This document shows, one piece after another, positions 8,193 to 18,200 of a stretch of 64,000 bases of DNA. Both the position numbers and the translations under genes were made by a program. Source of the stretch: an uncultured Colwellia sp. (lineage in GTDB: Bacteria > Pseudomonadota > Gammaproteobacteria > Enterobacterales > Alteromonadaceae); contig CAJXQI010000020.1 of the NCBI GenBank assembly GCA_913058395.1, positions 1 to 64,000 on the forward strand, written 5' to 3'. The notes under the pieces were generated by a model that was not told the DNA's origin, made no database searches, and saw nothing but the letters and a program-made list of their open reading frames with translations. Within the stretch, counting starts at the first letter, position 1; every line of letters begins with the position of its first letter.

Positions 8193-10022
8193 ATGAAAAT
8201 TTCTAAATTCACAAATTCTATTATTGCTATTGCAGTTACTGCTGCATTTACAGCACAGGCATCAGATGATCGATACATCATCAAAGTTGACGAAAGTAAA
8301 AAAGGAATTGTTAAGGCGTTAGCTAAAAAGCTAAACGCTGAATTGAAAGTAGATGGAAATGGCTTTATTGCAGCCTCTTTTGAAGGAAAATCTTTAGACG
8401 AAGTTAAAGGTTTAATGAATAACCCACACATTCAATTGATTGAAGCAGATCAAAAACGTGAATTAATGTCGGCATTTAGTGACGACTCAGGCAATCCAAT
8501 GCTTGTGCAATTAACGCCTTATTCGGTTTATCAATCTCAAGCGGATCAAGTTTCATTTAATGCTAATGCAGGGATGAAAGTTTGTATTATTGATTCTGGT
8601 TTAGACCGTTCAAACACAGACTTTATCTGGAATAACATTACCGGTGATAATGATTCTGGCACAGGTAACTGGGATGAAAATGGTGGACCTCATGGAACAC
8701 ATGTTGCGGGTACTGTAGGTGCTGCAGACAACAATATTGGTGTTGTAGGTATGGCACCTGGTGTTGATATGCATATTGTTAAAGTATTTAATGCTGATGG
8801 TTGGGGTTACTCTTCGGATTTAGCGCATGCTGCAGATAAGTGTTCACAAGCAGGCGCAAACATTATCAGTATGAGTTTAGGTGGTGGCGGTGCTAACAGC
8901 ACTGAAGAAAATGCCTTTAAAGCTTTTACTGATGCTGGTGGCTTAGTAGTTGCAGCAGCAGGTAACGATGGCAATGATGTTCGTTCATACCCAGCGGGCT
9001 ACTCTTCAGTAATGATGGTAGGTGGTAATGATAACAACAATGATCGTTATACTGAATCTCAATACCCAAGCTGTACAGTAACTGCGGGCAAAGGCAGAAA
9101 ACAAACAACAACTACTGATGAAACTATTTGTGTAGAAATAACAGCAGGTGGCGTTGATGTTTTATCAACTTACCCAGCAGATATGGCAACAAATTCTATT
9201 GTAAGTGCTGACGGTCAAGGTTTTGCGTCTTCAGCAATGGAGAATGCCGGTAACGCCAGTGGCAATGCATATTATATGGGCACCGCTGAAGCGACGGACA
9301 GCGCAGCTAATGGCAATGTTTGTCTCATTGACCGTGGTAATATCTCATTTCATGACAAAGTTCAAAATTGTGAAAACTCAGGTGGTATTGGCGCCATTAT
9401 CATAAATAATGAAGCCGGTATGTTGTATGCGACTTTAGGTGATACAAATGCAACGTCGATACCTGCTGCTGGTGCAGCATTTGAAGATAGAGCAGCATTA
9501 TTAGCAGCTTCTTCAGTTGATGTAACAATTGGTACTAGCGATTATGGTTTAATGACAGGTACTTCAATGGCAACTCCAGCTGTGTCAGGTATTGCAGCAT
9601 TAGTTTGGTCTAACCATAATAACTGTACAGGTACTGAAATTCGTGACGCATTAAAAGCTACGGCGATGGACGGCGGTGCAGCGGGTCATGATGTTCATTT
9701 TGGTCACGGTATTGCGCAAGCAAAGGCTGCTAATGATTATCTAACAGCAAATGGTTGTGACGGTGGTGTAACGCCTCCACCAAGTGGTGATATCAACTTA
9801 GCGACTAATGGTTACCGTGCAAAGGGTAAAAATAAAGTTGATTTGTCATGGTCAGGAGCTTCAACAAACAGTGTTGATATATTCCGAAATGGTGCGTTAA
9901 GAACAACCACTTCAAATGATGGGGCATATACCGATAGTTTTAGAACCTCAGGTACATTTACTTATAAAGTTTGTGACCAAGGTACTGATAACTGCTCTAC
10001 AGAGTCTAGTGTTTCATTTTAA
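8193..10022 (+). CDS. Secreted S8 serine peptidase (subtilase) with PA insert and C-terminal beta-sandwich
   Basis: Extracellular subtilisin-like endopeptidase, 609 residues. Signal peptide 1-23; short I9-type propeptide about 26-90; catalytic Asp134 (CIIDSGLD), His167 (PHGTHVAGT) and Ser458 (TGTSMATPA). A PA-type insert lies between His and Ser at about 340-445, with cysteines in VCLIDRG and QNCENSGG. After a PPPSG linker a roughly 70-residue C-terminal domain resembles FnIII-like domains on other marine bacterial peptidases, in place of the PPC pair of its divergent neighbour. The catalytic cores of the two neighbours match closely around SGTGNW, VFNxxGWGY and ISMSLGG or INMSLGG, so they look like an old duplication. 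Followed by a strong terminator. Confidence 0.94.
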   Translation: MKISKFTNSIIAIAVTAAFTAQASDDRYIIKVDESKKGIVKALAKKLNAELKVDGNGFIAASFEGKSLDEVKGLMNNPHIQLIEADQKRELMSAFSDDSGNPMLVQLTPYSVYQSQADQVSFNANAGMKVCIIDSGLDRSNTDFIWNNITGDNDSGTGNWDENGGPHGTHVAGTVGAADNNIGVVGMAPGVDMHIVKVFNADGWGYSSDLAHAADKCSQAGANIISMSLGGGGANSTEENAFKAFTDAGGLVVAAAGNDGNDVRSYPAGYSSVMMVGGNDNNNDRYTESQYPSCTVTAGKGRKQTTTTDETICVEITAGGVDVLSTYPADMATNSIVSADGQGFASSAMENAGNASGNAYYMGTAEATDSAANGNVCLIDRGNISFHDKVQNCENSGGIGAIIINNEAGMLYATLGDTNATSIPAAGAAFEDRAALLAASSVDVTIGTSDYGLMTGTSMATPAVSGIAALVWSNHNNCTGTEIRDALKATAMDGGAAGHDVHFGHGIAQAKAANDYLTANGCDGGVTPPPSGDINLATNGYRAKGKNKVDLSWSGASTNSVDIFRNGALRTTTSNDGAYTDSFRTSGTFTYKVCDQGTDNCSTESSVSF

Positions 10023-10042
10023 ATAAATTAGGTAAGTATTTA

Positions 10043-10077
10043 AAACATCCAGCTTTTATTTAGCTGGATGTTTTTTT
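10043..10077 (+). terminator. Terminator of the second subtilase gene
   Basis: An 11-bp stem, AACATCCAGCT with AGCTGGATGTT, is followed by a T-run about 20 bases past the stop codon. Confidence 0.92.
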
Positions 10078-10286
10078 GTTTACCTTTGTTTGTAAGAAAG
10101 ATGTAAATAGGTGGTTAAAAGTTGTTATGTGGTGTGATAGTGTTTGCTTGTAGTCTTAAAAGCCTAATGCTTTTATAAAGTGGTATTGACATGATTTTAA
10201 TCATTGTTAATCGTTGTAAACATATGAAGTTACTCACCCTAATGTTTTTAAATAATTAGAAAATGTAATGAACAAAAGGGGATAAA

Positions 10287-11978
10287 ATGTTGTTCACTTC
10301 GAATAAAAATAAGATGAAGCTTGTATCAGTTGTTGGGGGATTAGTTGCCATCGCATTATTAATGGGATTTAAATCTGCCACCGTTAAGGATGAAGAAGCT
10401 CAGTCATATATCATTAGCGCAAAAAACTTCACATTATTGAAGAATAACTTAAAGGAGTTAGGAGCAACTCCAACTCATGAGCTTAAAATCATAGATTCTT
10501 TTGCTGTTGAATTAACTGCTGAACAACTAAAGTCGCTTCAAGAGAAACAAAAAATTAAAGTATCCACTAACCATAAAGTTGAATTAAGTGGCTTAGGTTT
10601 TGGGCAGCGTCGCTGGCAACCAAAATCTGTTGTTACTGAACAAGTTGATGCAACCTATGTACACCGAACTAATAATTTTGGCGGTGGCGTTACTATTGGC
10701 TTCTTAGATACGGGGTTAGACCAATTACCAGGCATGTCGGTTGACTTAAATGGCCGAGATAAAGCATGGGGCACTTATGACGCTATTAATGATACCGTCA
10801 GCAACTATGATGATGAATCAAGTGGCCATGGCACGCATGTAGCGAGTATTGCCGTCAATAGTGATTTTGATAGTAATGGTCAAATCTATGGTGTTGCACC
10901 AAATGCTGCTCATGTAGGTATTAAAGCTTTTGATGCCGAAGGCAAAGCAACATACGCGGATGTTATTCGTGGTATAGACTGGGCACTGCAAGTAAAAGAT
11001 CAAATAAATTTACGTGTGTTAAATATGTCGTTTAGTGGGCCTGTAAGATCAAGTTACTGGGATGACCCGTTGAACCGCGCTGTAATGAAAGTATGGCAAG
11101 CTGGTATTGTTGTAGTTGCATCTGCGGGTAATAAAGGCTCTGAACCTATGACAATAGGTGTACCAGGTAATGTACCTTACATTATAACTGTTGGTGCAAT
11201 GACAGATGATTACACATCATTTAATTATTCCGATGATAAAATTGCCAGTTTTAGCGGTGCAGGCCCTACCGCAGAGGGGTTTGTTAAACCGGATATAGTT
11301 GCACCAGGCGGTCATATATCGGGTTTAATGTCGTTTGATTCTCAAATAGTAACTGACCATCCAGAGTTTCATGACGGCGGGCGCTACTTTGAAATGTCAG
11401 GAACTTCGCAAGCCGCGGCTGTAGTATCCGGTGTAGTAGCTTTAATATTAACGGACAACCCTTCATTGACGCCTGACCAAGTAAAATGTCGAATTATGTC
11501 TAGCGCTTACCGAGGTGATAATGCAGATGGCAGCTTACGCTACAGTGTTTTTCAACAAGGTGCTGGTCTGATTAGCGCGTATTACGCAATTGCTAGCAAT
11601 GAAAACAATTGTGCTAATAGCACAATTGACATAGCTAAGGACCTTAATGATGAAGAACATTATTTTGGACCAGCCAATATTAACGAAAACGGTAGTTTTT
11701 ATGTGGAAGGGCTGGGACAAGAGTATGTGTGGGATGTAAATGATCCTAGTTTTGTTGGTGACGGTATGCTTTGGAAAACATCGTTGCAAGACGATAGTGT
11801 ATGGCAAAACATGGCAACAACAGATGGTATGCTCTGGAAAACAAACTTCGAAACAGATGGCATGTTATGGAAAACTGGCTTTGGTACAGATGGTATGTTG
11901 TGGAAAACAGGCTTTGTAACCGATGGTATGTTATGGAAAACAATGATAGATATTAATAATTGGGTTGAACCTCAATAA
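10287..11978 (+). CDS. S8 serine peptidase with C-terminal DGMLWKT tandem repeats
   Basis: Subtilase of 563 residues from a branch unlike its two neighbours. A single N-terminal hydrophobic segment (about 11-28) is a signal peptide or membrane anchor. The propeptide spans about 38-100. The triad is Asp141 (FLDTGLD), His181 (SGHGTHVAS) and Ser374 (MSGTSQAAA), with no PA insert. After the catalytic domain (ending near 440) comes an acidic linker and, at 492-552, five copies of DGMLWKT; the last four have an exact 11-residue period. There is no PPC or FnIII domain. The ATG is preceded by AGGGGA. The propeller sensor gene follows 83 bases after the stop, beyond a terminator. The repeat tail may be a sorting, binding or inhibitory element (inference). 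Confidence 0.93.
   Translation: MLFTSNKNKMKLVSVVGGLVAIALLMGFKSATVKDEEAQSYIISAKNFTLLKNNLKELGATPTHELKIIDSFAVELTAEQLKSLQEKQKIKVSTNHKVELSGLGFGQRRWQPKSVVTEQVDATYVHRTNNFGGGVTIGFLDTGLDQLPGMSVDLNGRDKAWGTYDAINDTVSNYDDESSGHGTHVASIAVNSDFDSNGQIYGVAPNAAHVGIKAFDAEGKATYADVIRGIDWALQVKDQINLRVLNMSFSGPVRSSYWDDPLNRAVMKVWQAGIVVVASAGNKGSEPMTIGVPGNVPYIITVGAMTDDYTSFNYSDDKIASFSGAGPTAEGFVKPDIVAPGGHISGLMSFDSQIVTDHPEFHDGGRYFEMSGTSQAAAVVSGVVALILTDNPSLTPDQVKCRIMSSAYRGDNADGSLRYSVFQQGAGLISAYYAIASNENNCANSTIDIAKDLNDEEHYFGPANINENGSFYVEGLGQEYVWDVNDPSFVGDGMLWKTSLQDDSVWQNMATTDGMLWKTNFETDGMLWKTGFGTDGMLWKTGFVTDGMLWKTMIDINNWVEPQ
11760..11942 (+). repeat. In-frame tandem repeat encoding DGMLWKT units
   Basis: Units begin at 11760, 11823, 11856, 11889 and 11922. 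The last four have a 33-nt period. The first gap is 63 nt and contains a degenerate unit reading DDSVWQN. Synonymous positions differ between copies (GAC/GAT, GGT/GGC, CTT/CTC/TTA/TTG) while the peptide stays constant, so the array is old and conserved at protein level rather than a fresh slippage product. Confidence 0.95.
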
Positions 11979-11995
11979 CAGCTTAATATCAAAAT

Positions 11996-12024
11996 AAAGC
12001 CACTTGTAATAGAGTGGCTTTTTT
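11996..12024 (+). terminator. Terminator of the third subtilase gene
   Basis: Arms AAAGCCACT and AGTGGCTTT around an 8-nt loop, followed by T residues, between the subtilase and the propeller sensor gene. Confidence 0.88.
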
Positions 12025-12061
12025 ATCTGTAATTTTTCCTACTTCAGGCTAAATACGCTCA

Positions 12062-15000
12062 ATGAACATAAAATTTTATTTATGCTTTTTATTATTATTT
12101 TGTAATGTTCTTTTTGCTCAAGAGAGTAAATTATTTAAGAATTTTGCGATTGATAACTCCATGTCTTATAAGTTTGTGATGACTATTGCGCAAGATAAGA
12201 ATGGCTTTATGTGGTTTGGTGCTCAAGAAGGCTTACATCGCTTTGATGGGCATCAATTAGTTAGCTTTCACCATGATGCTTCCATTGAAAACTCATTAAG
12301 TTCAAATGTTATTAGTCGTATTATTGTTGATTCAAAACAACGTCTCTGGGTTGGTACTCGAGGTGGAGGAGTTAACTTATATCAAGAAAAAACACAAAAC
12401 TTTAAACAGGTAACCACTAAAACAAATAGTACCCAATTAAGTAACGATAGTATAAATGCGCTGTTTGAAGATAGTAAGGGGAACATTTGGATAGGAACAG
12501 AAAATGGGCTAAATGTTTTATCTGCTTCTAGCGATAACTGGTCTGTCAAACAAATTCATCAACTTTTGGGAAATAACCAAAGTCTTTCTCATAATATTGT
12601 TCACGCTATTATTGAAACAGATGAACATGAAATTTGGGTAGGTACCAACGGCGGAGGCATTTCAGTCTTTGATTTGGAAGGTAACTTTGTACGAACGATA
12701 AAGTACATAGCTTTAAAAAATGATAGCTACCTTAATAAGTTTGTGAATGCTCTTTTTAAAGATAAGCAAGGAGATGTTTGGGTAGGTACTGTGGATAAAG
12801 GTTTATTACGGTATTCAAAAAATAATAAGGAGTTTTCTCTTTTTGAGTTTGACGTAAATAATGACACGTCCATTAGCAGTAACACTATACATAATGTTTA
12901 TCAGGATTTTGAAAATAACATTTGGATAGCGACAGACAATGGTTTGTCTATTTATGATCGTGGAAGTAATAAATTTGAACGCTTTAACTACTCAGCAAAT
13001 AATCTTTATAGTGTCAGCAGCGACTACATAATGAATTTTTTTGAAGATGACACCGGCATGATGTGGATTGGCACAAATACAGGGGTTAATCGTTGGGACC
13101 CTACTATGACAACTTTTCGCCAATATACAGGCAAGGGGTATCCTGCACTTAATAGCCCAAATATAACAAGCTTCTCACAAGCCTCCGCAGATAGCCTTTA
13201 CTTCAGTGCATATAACGGCAAGATTTATCAACTATTAGTTGATGATAATGAAATTGTAGAATTTAAATTAAACGGGTTCTTTGAAAACTTACGGGTAATG
13301 ACACTGTTTTATGATGCTAATTATCTATGGGTAGGAACTAGAGCGTCGGGCTTGTATCGTGTTAATTTAACAACTAAATCAATCAAGTCATATAACCATG
13401 ACCCCCTTAACTCATCATCGATTTCTGCTAACAGTGTGACTGATATAATTAAAGATAAAAAAGGGCAGTTATGGGTGTCCACTTTCTATCAAGGTTTAAA
13501 TCGCCTAAATGAAGATGGTAGCTTTACACGTTATATCAGTAGCAAAAACACTCCTGAAGTTGGGCCAAGTAATAACTCGATATTGCACTTACTAGAAGAC
13601 GAGCAAGGAATTCTTTGGCTTGCGACTTATGGGGGAGGGATAAGTCGCTTTGACCCTCAAACCAAAATATTTACTCATATTTTAAATGTAGAGAATGACC
13701 CTTCGAGCCTTTCCAGTGATTTAGCATGGTTTTTACTTTTAGATAATGAACAAAATCTTTGGGTAGGAACACAAGCTGCTGGCCTGAATGTCTTATCCCA
13801 TAAGAATAGAATTGAGCAAAACTATAGTTTTGAACACTTTGATACGAAAGATGGTATGAAAAGCCAGACTGTTTATGCCATGGTGCAAGATAGCTACAAT
13901 GATATCTGGCTGAGTTCGAATCAAGGGGTCTCACGGTATTCAACTAAATCACAAAACTTTAAGCACTTTGATTTAAGCCATGGACTAGTGGACTTAGATT
14001 ATAATCATGGTGCTATATTTGAAAGTTCGAAAGGTGTTATCTATTTTGGTGCTGGCAAAGGCGTTTCTAGTGTACAGCCATATAATAATCAAAATGCAGT
14101 ACTTCCACCAAAGGTTCGATTAACCAATATATTTAAACTAAATGAACCTATGGTATTTACGAAAACGTTAGCTAGCCTCAATACTTTAGAGTTAGATTAT
14201 ACTGATCAGTTAATCTCGTTTGAGTATGTAGGCCTAAACTATACCAACCCAAGTTCGACACATTATAAATATCGGCTTTTAGGTTTTGACCAAGAGTGGC
14301 TAGATGCAGGTAAATCTCGTCGAGTTTCGTATTCAAACTTGCCTGCAGGGGAATATCAGTTGCAAGTTATTGCAGGCAATAATGACAGCATATGGAGTGA
14401 TCCTGGGTTGGTCTTAAACATAATGGTTAAGCCAGCACCTTGGAACACTTGGTGGGCCTATATTTTATATACCTTAGCGGTTGCAATGTTATTACTGGTT
14501 TATTCACGCTTATTGAATAGAAAACTAGTGATAGAGCAACAACAAAAACTTTATTTAGAGCAACAAGTACAAGAGAAAACAGATAAATTTAAATCTCAAA
14601 ATCTAGAGTTAGTGCAAGCTAATAAGCAATTGGAAAAAGCTGCAATTGTTGACAAAGTAACAGGGGTTAAAAGTCGTCGTTACTTGGATATCTATATCGA
14701 GCAAACTAGTCAGTTGATGAATCAAATGCACCAAAGTCTACTCCCAGTACAACGAGAAATGCTACCTCGACTTTATATTTTAATGGTGCAAGTTAGTGAT
14801 TATTCTGCGTCGAGCAATAGTCAGTTGATTAACTTAACTGACTTGTTGTTATATACCCGAAATAAAGATGATCTTGTCGTTCGCTGGTCAGATGATACCT
14901 TTGCCATTATTGGTTATGAGAAGGACAATAATGCTAGTGAGTTAGCATCGCGATTATCAGGGCGTTTTAGTGGTGTTGTCGGTGGTGAAACAGCTATGAA

Positions 15001-15232
15001 TATGGCCTATGCCTTTTATCCTTTTAATCGAGAAAATCCTTTAGGGTTGAACTGGGATCAAATTAGCGTTCTTGTTGAACAAGCTTTAGGTTTCACCCAA
15101 CAAGATGAGCAGTTAGCTTGGTTGGGGCTTTGTGGGCCTAAATCAACAACGTTTGATTATTTAACCTTAATGCAACAAAAAAGCTTAAGCAGTTTAAAAG
15201 AGCATGTGAATGTAAAATCTGGTTTAGCTTGA
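12062..15232 (+). CDS. Beta-propeller/Y_Y_Y membrane sensor with degenerate GGDEF-like C-terminus
   Basis: 1056 residues. Signal peptide 1-19; then many two-component-regulator propeller repeats to about 680, with the recurrent G-x-[IML]-W-[VIF]-G-[TA] pattern (NGFMWFGA, QRLWVGT, GNIWIGT, GDVWVGT). A Y_Y_Y domain follows (about 690-790, HYKYRLLGFDQEW and YQLQVIAGNND), then one membrane helix (about 800-818) and a coiled coil. The final 200 residues begin like a GGDEF domain (VDKVTGVKSRRYLD), but the catalytic loop position reads RWSDDTF instead of RYGGDEF and the metal motif is absent, so it should not make c-di-GMP. The architecture suggests a periplasmic ligand sensed and passed inside. It converges on, and overlaps by 9 bp, a hybrid histidine kinase that may be its partner (inference). 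Confidence 0.88.
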   Translation: MNIKFYLCFLLLFCNVLFAQESKLFKNFAIDNSMSYKFVMTIAQDKNGFMWFGAQEGLHRFDGHQLVSFHHDASIENSLSSNVISRIIVDSKQRLWVGTRGGGVNLYQEKTQNFKQVTTKTNSTQLSNDSINALFEDSKGNIWIGTENGLNVLSASSDNWSVKQIHQLLGNNQSLSHNIVHAIIETDEHEIWVGTNGGGISVFDLEGNFVRTIKYIALKNDSYLNKFVNALFKDKQGDVWVGTVDKGLLRYSKNNKEFSLFEFDVNNDTSISSNTIHNVYQDFENNIWIATDNGLSIYDRGSNKFERFNYSANNLYSVSSDYIMNFFEDDTGMMWIGTNTGVNRWDPTMTTFRQYTGKGYPALNSPNITSFSQASADSLYFSAYNGKIYQLLVDDNEIVEFKLNGFFENLRVMTLFYDANYLWVGTRASGLYRVNLTTKSIKSYNHDPLNSSSISANSVTDIIKDKKGQLWVSTFYQGLNRLNEDGSFTRYISSKNTPEVGPSNNSILHLLEDEQGILWLATYGGGISRFDPQTKIFTHILNVENDPSSLSSDLAWFLLLDNEQNLWVGTQAAGLNVLSHKNRIEQNYSFEHFDTKDGMKSQTVYAMVQDSYNDIWLSSNQGVSRYSTKSQNFKHFDLSHGLVDLDYNHGAIFESSKGVIYFGAGKGVSSVQPYNNQNAVLPPKVRLTNIFKLNEPMVFTKTLASLNTLELDYTDQLISFEYVGLNYTNPSSTHYKYRLLGFDQEWLDAGKSRRVSYSNLPAGEYQLQVIAGNNDSIWSDPGLVLNIMVKPAPWNTWWAYILYTLAVAMLLLVYSRLLNRKLVIEQQQKLYLEQQVQEKTDKFKSQNLELVQANKQLEKAAIVDKVTGVKSRRYLDIYIEQTSQLMNQMHQSLLPVQREMLPRLYILMVQVSDYSASSNSQLINLTDLLLYTRNKDDLVVRWSDDTFAIIGYEKDNNASELASRLSGRFSGVVGGETAMNMAYAFYPFNRENPLGLNWDQISVLVEQALGFTQQDEQLAWLGLCGPKSTTFDYLTLMQQKSLSSLKEHVNVKSGLA

Positions 15233-18200
15233 TGAACGCTGCTCTTGTTGAAGTTGCTGCTGGTATTGTTTCGGCGTACAAGCATAATGTTCTTTAAAGC
15301 AGCGGCCAAAGTACGTTTGCGATGAAAAGCCGACATCAAGCGCGATTCGCCCTATTTGTGAACCATTTTGCAATAACACTTTAGCTTTCTTAAGGCGGAA
15401 CTCTTTAATGAAATTGTTTGGCGTTATACCAAGCAAAACTTTAATTTTTCTTTGTAATTGACGTTCACTCATCGCCATTTCAGTCGCTAGCCGTATGATA
15501 TCCAAATCAGTGTCCATATACACTTTGGCTGTCATCATCTCTAGCTTTTCTAAAAACTTACTATCCAATGTTAACTCTTCGCTGTCGACTTGAGTTAAGT
15601 CCGCAACATTGTTGAAACTATTGTCTTTTCGGGTCTTTTGTAAGTCTTTCTTAAAGTTTTCAAAATAGTTCTGTTGTAACTGTGCACGTCCGGCAATTAA
15701 GTTGCCAATTCGAGTTAATAATTCTTGGTGGTTAAAAGGCTTACTTAAGTATTCATCTGCCTGTAGGTTCAAACCGTATAAGCGGCTATCTAAATCAGAG
15801 CGAGCCGTTAGCAAGATAACAGGGATGTGAGAGGTCATTTCATGGCTTTTTAACTGCTTCAATACTGCAAAGCCATCAATGCCGGTAAGCATAATATCGC
15901 AAACAATTAAGTCTGGCATGTATTCCTGCGCCAGAACTAACCCTTGCTCGCCACTATCGGCTAACAAGCAATGGTGCTGTTGCTCAATAACCTGTTTAAT
16001 ATGCGTCTGCATATCTAGATTGTCTTCGATAACCAAAATTACTTTTTGGTGTGCTGGTTTTTTTTCTTGATGAGAATGATGTTGCTCAACTAAAAGCGAT
16101 GAAACTTCTGTTTGAGAAATGCTTGTAGGAGTAGACTTTTCATCCTCTATTGCAGGTGTACAAGGAATAGTAAGTGAAAACTTACTGCCATTATTATATT
16201 CGCTTACCACACTTATTTTCCATTGGTGAGCTTTAACGAGTTCGCTAACTAAAGATAAGCCAATACCAACGCCGAACACTCCTCGGTTTTTCTCATCGTC
16301 AGCTCTTTGAAAACGTTCAAATATTTTCGCTTGCGAAGCGCTATCTATCCCAATGCCTGTATCGATAATATCGAGAGTGAAGTTATCATTACTTTTATGC
16401 GCTATAACCTTAATATCGCCACCTGCGGGCGTATATTTAATCGCATTGGCGATAAGATTAAATATTATTTTTTCAAATGCTTGAGCATCACATTCAAGCC
16501 ATATATCGTCAGGGATATCACAGCTAAGTGATAAATTATTTTGTTTGGCTAATCGAGCAAAAGAATCTGCGGGCATTGCCATTAACGTGTGCAATCGATA
16601 AGTGGCCATGGTTAATTGTGGGTTGTCAGATAGTCGTGATAGCTCAAGTAGTTGCTCAACCATACGTACTAAGCGTAAGCCATTTCGCTTAGCGGTTTGT
16701 AGTTCTTTCCCTTCTTCTTCTGTGTGTTGCTTAATTAAGTAGCGGTCTAAAATGCCATTAATAATGGTTAGCGGCGTTCTAAATTCATGTGAAATATTCG
16801 CAATGAACTTATCTTTTAAATCTAACGCTTGCTGCTCAGCGAGTTTACGTGCGGTGAGATTAATGAAGGTGATAACAACCAGAGGCTTTTCGTCTCTATC
16901 TGCCCACTGTAACTCTGCTTGTACGGGGAACTTAGTGCCATCTTTTCGGGTAGCGGTACACTCTTTGGAAATACCTGTTTCTTTACGTTGCAAGGTGTAA
17001 ACATTACTTTTGAAATCAAAAAAGTAATGCATTTGATCATCACTAGCAAAAAAACTATTCACTCTAGAGCCAACTATTTCACGCTCAAGACACTGAAACA
17101 GTTGTACTGCGGCAGGGTTTGCTGAAAGTACCTTACCATCGACTGCTGTTGTTAAAATAGCATTACTTGATACATTGACGATGGCTTTGTCTTCGCTATT
17201 AATCATAGAATTGGTCAATAATAGGTTAAGCTTTATCAACTCCTTTTCTGCTGATTTGTGCAAATGCATTTTTTGCTGATTTTTGACATTTTGCTTATTT
17301 TTACGATAGACAATAATAATTAACAGAGAAAAGGCAATAACTAACCACGTGATGACTAGCAGTGATTGCAGGTATGAGGTGATTTTATAGTGAAAATTAA
17401 GCTCAGTACCGGCAAAGTGAAGTAATACTAATGCAAAAGTTAATAGTACTAAATACAATTCAGGCATAGCAGCAGCCTTAGTTTCTACTGCTGTAATTGC
17501 ATACGTTAAAGAATTATTTGCGGCAAAAATAAGTGCACAATAAGGCAATAAAGCTAATAAATTAGAGAAGTAATTAGGTAGCGAATTTGATGCTTGAATG
17601 GCAATGTGACCAAGAGAATTGAAATGACTTAAATATGCTACAGAGTTGTTGACTAGTATGGCCGCTGCTGCAATGGCAAGCATACTATAAATGCGGCACC
17701 AGAACTTACCTTGGCATTGATAACTTGTTACAACTAATCTAATAAAAACTACCGTAATAATTAGTAAGTGAAATAACTCTGAAGACATTATTTTAGCTGT
17801 ATCGTTTATTGAAAACTCAAACGGTAATAACACTAAATAACTAAAGCAAATTAAGGTAAAAAATATTGCTGGTACGCGATTACTTATATTCCTGTTAATT
17901 CGAGTTTCGCTAATATGTGGGTTTGTTTCTATGGCTAAAAGAATAAAAAAATAACTAAAAAGACTGAAAAAATCTTCTAATAATAAATTACGCGAAATTA
18001 TATTAAAGCTAAATAATAGATGGGAGATAAGCGCAGATAACACTGCTAAACACATAAATTGCCAAAATAACTTTAATGGCTTACTGGTGATACGTAAATA
18101 ACTGATAGCAACAAAAGATATGCTTATTATTTGTATAAATAATAAAGCACTCGTTTGTAAAACTTCACTGCTAAGTGCAGTAAATTGGCTAATTAAATAA

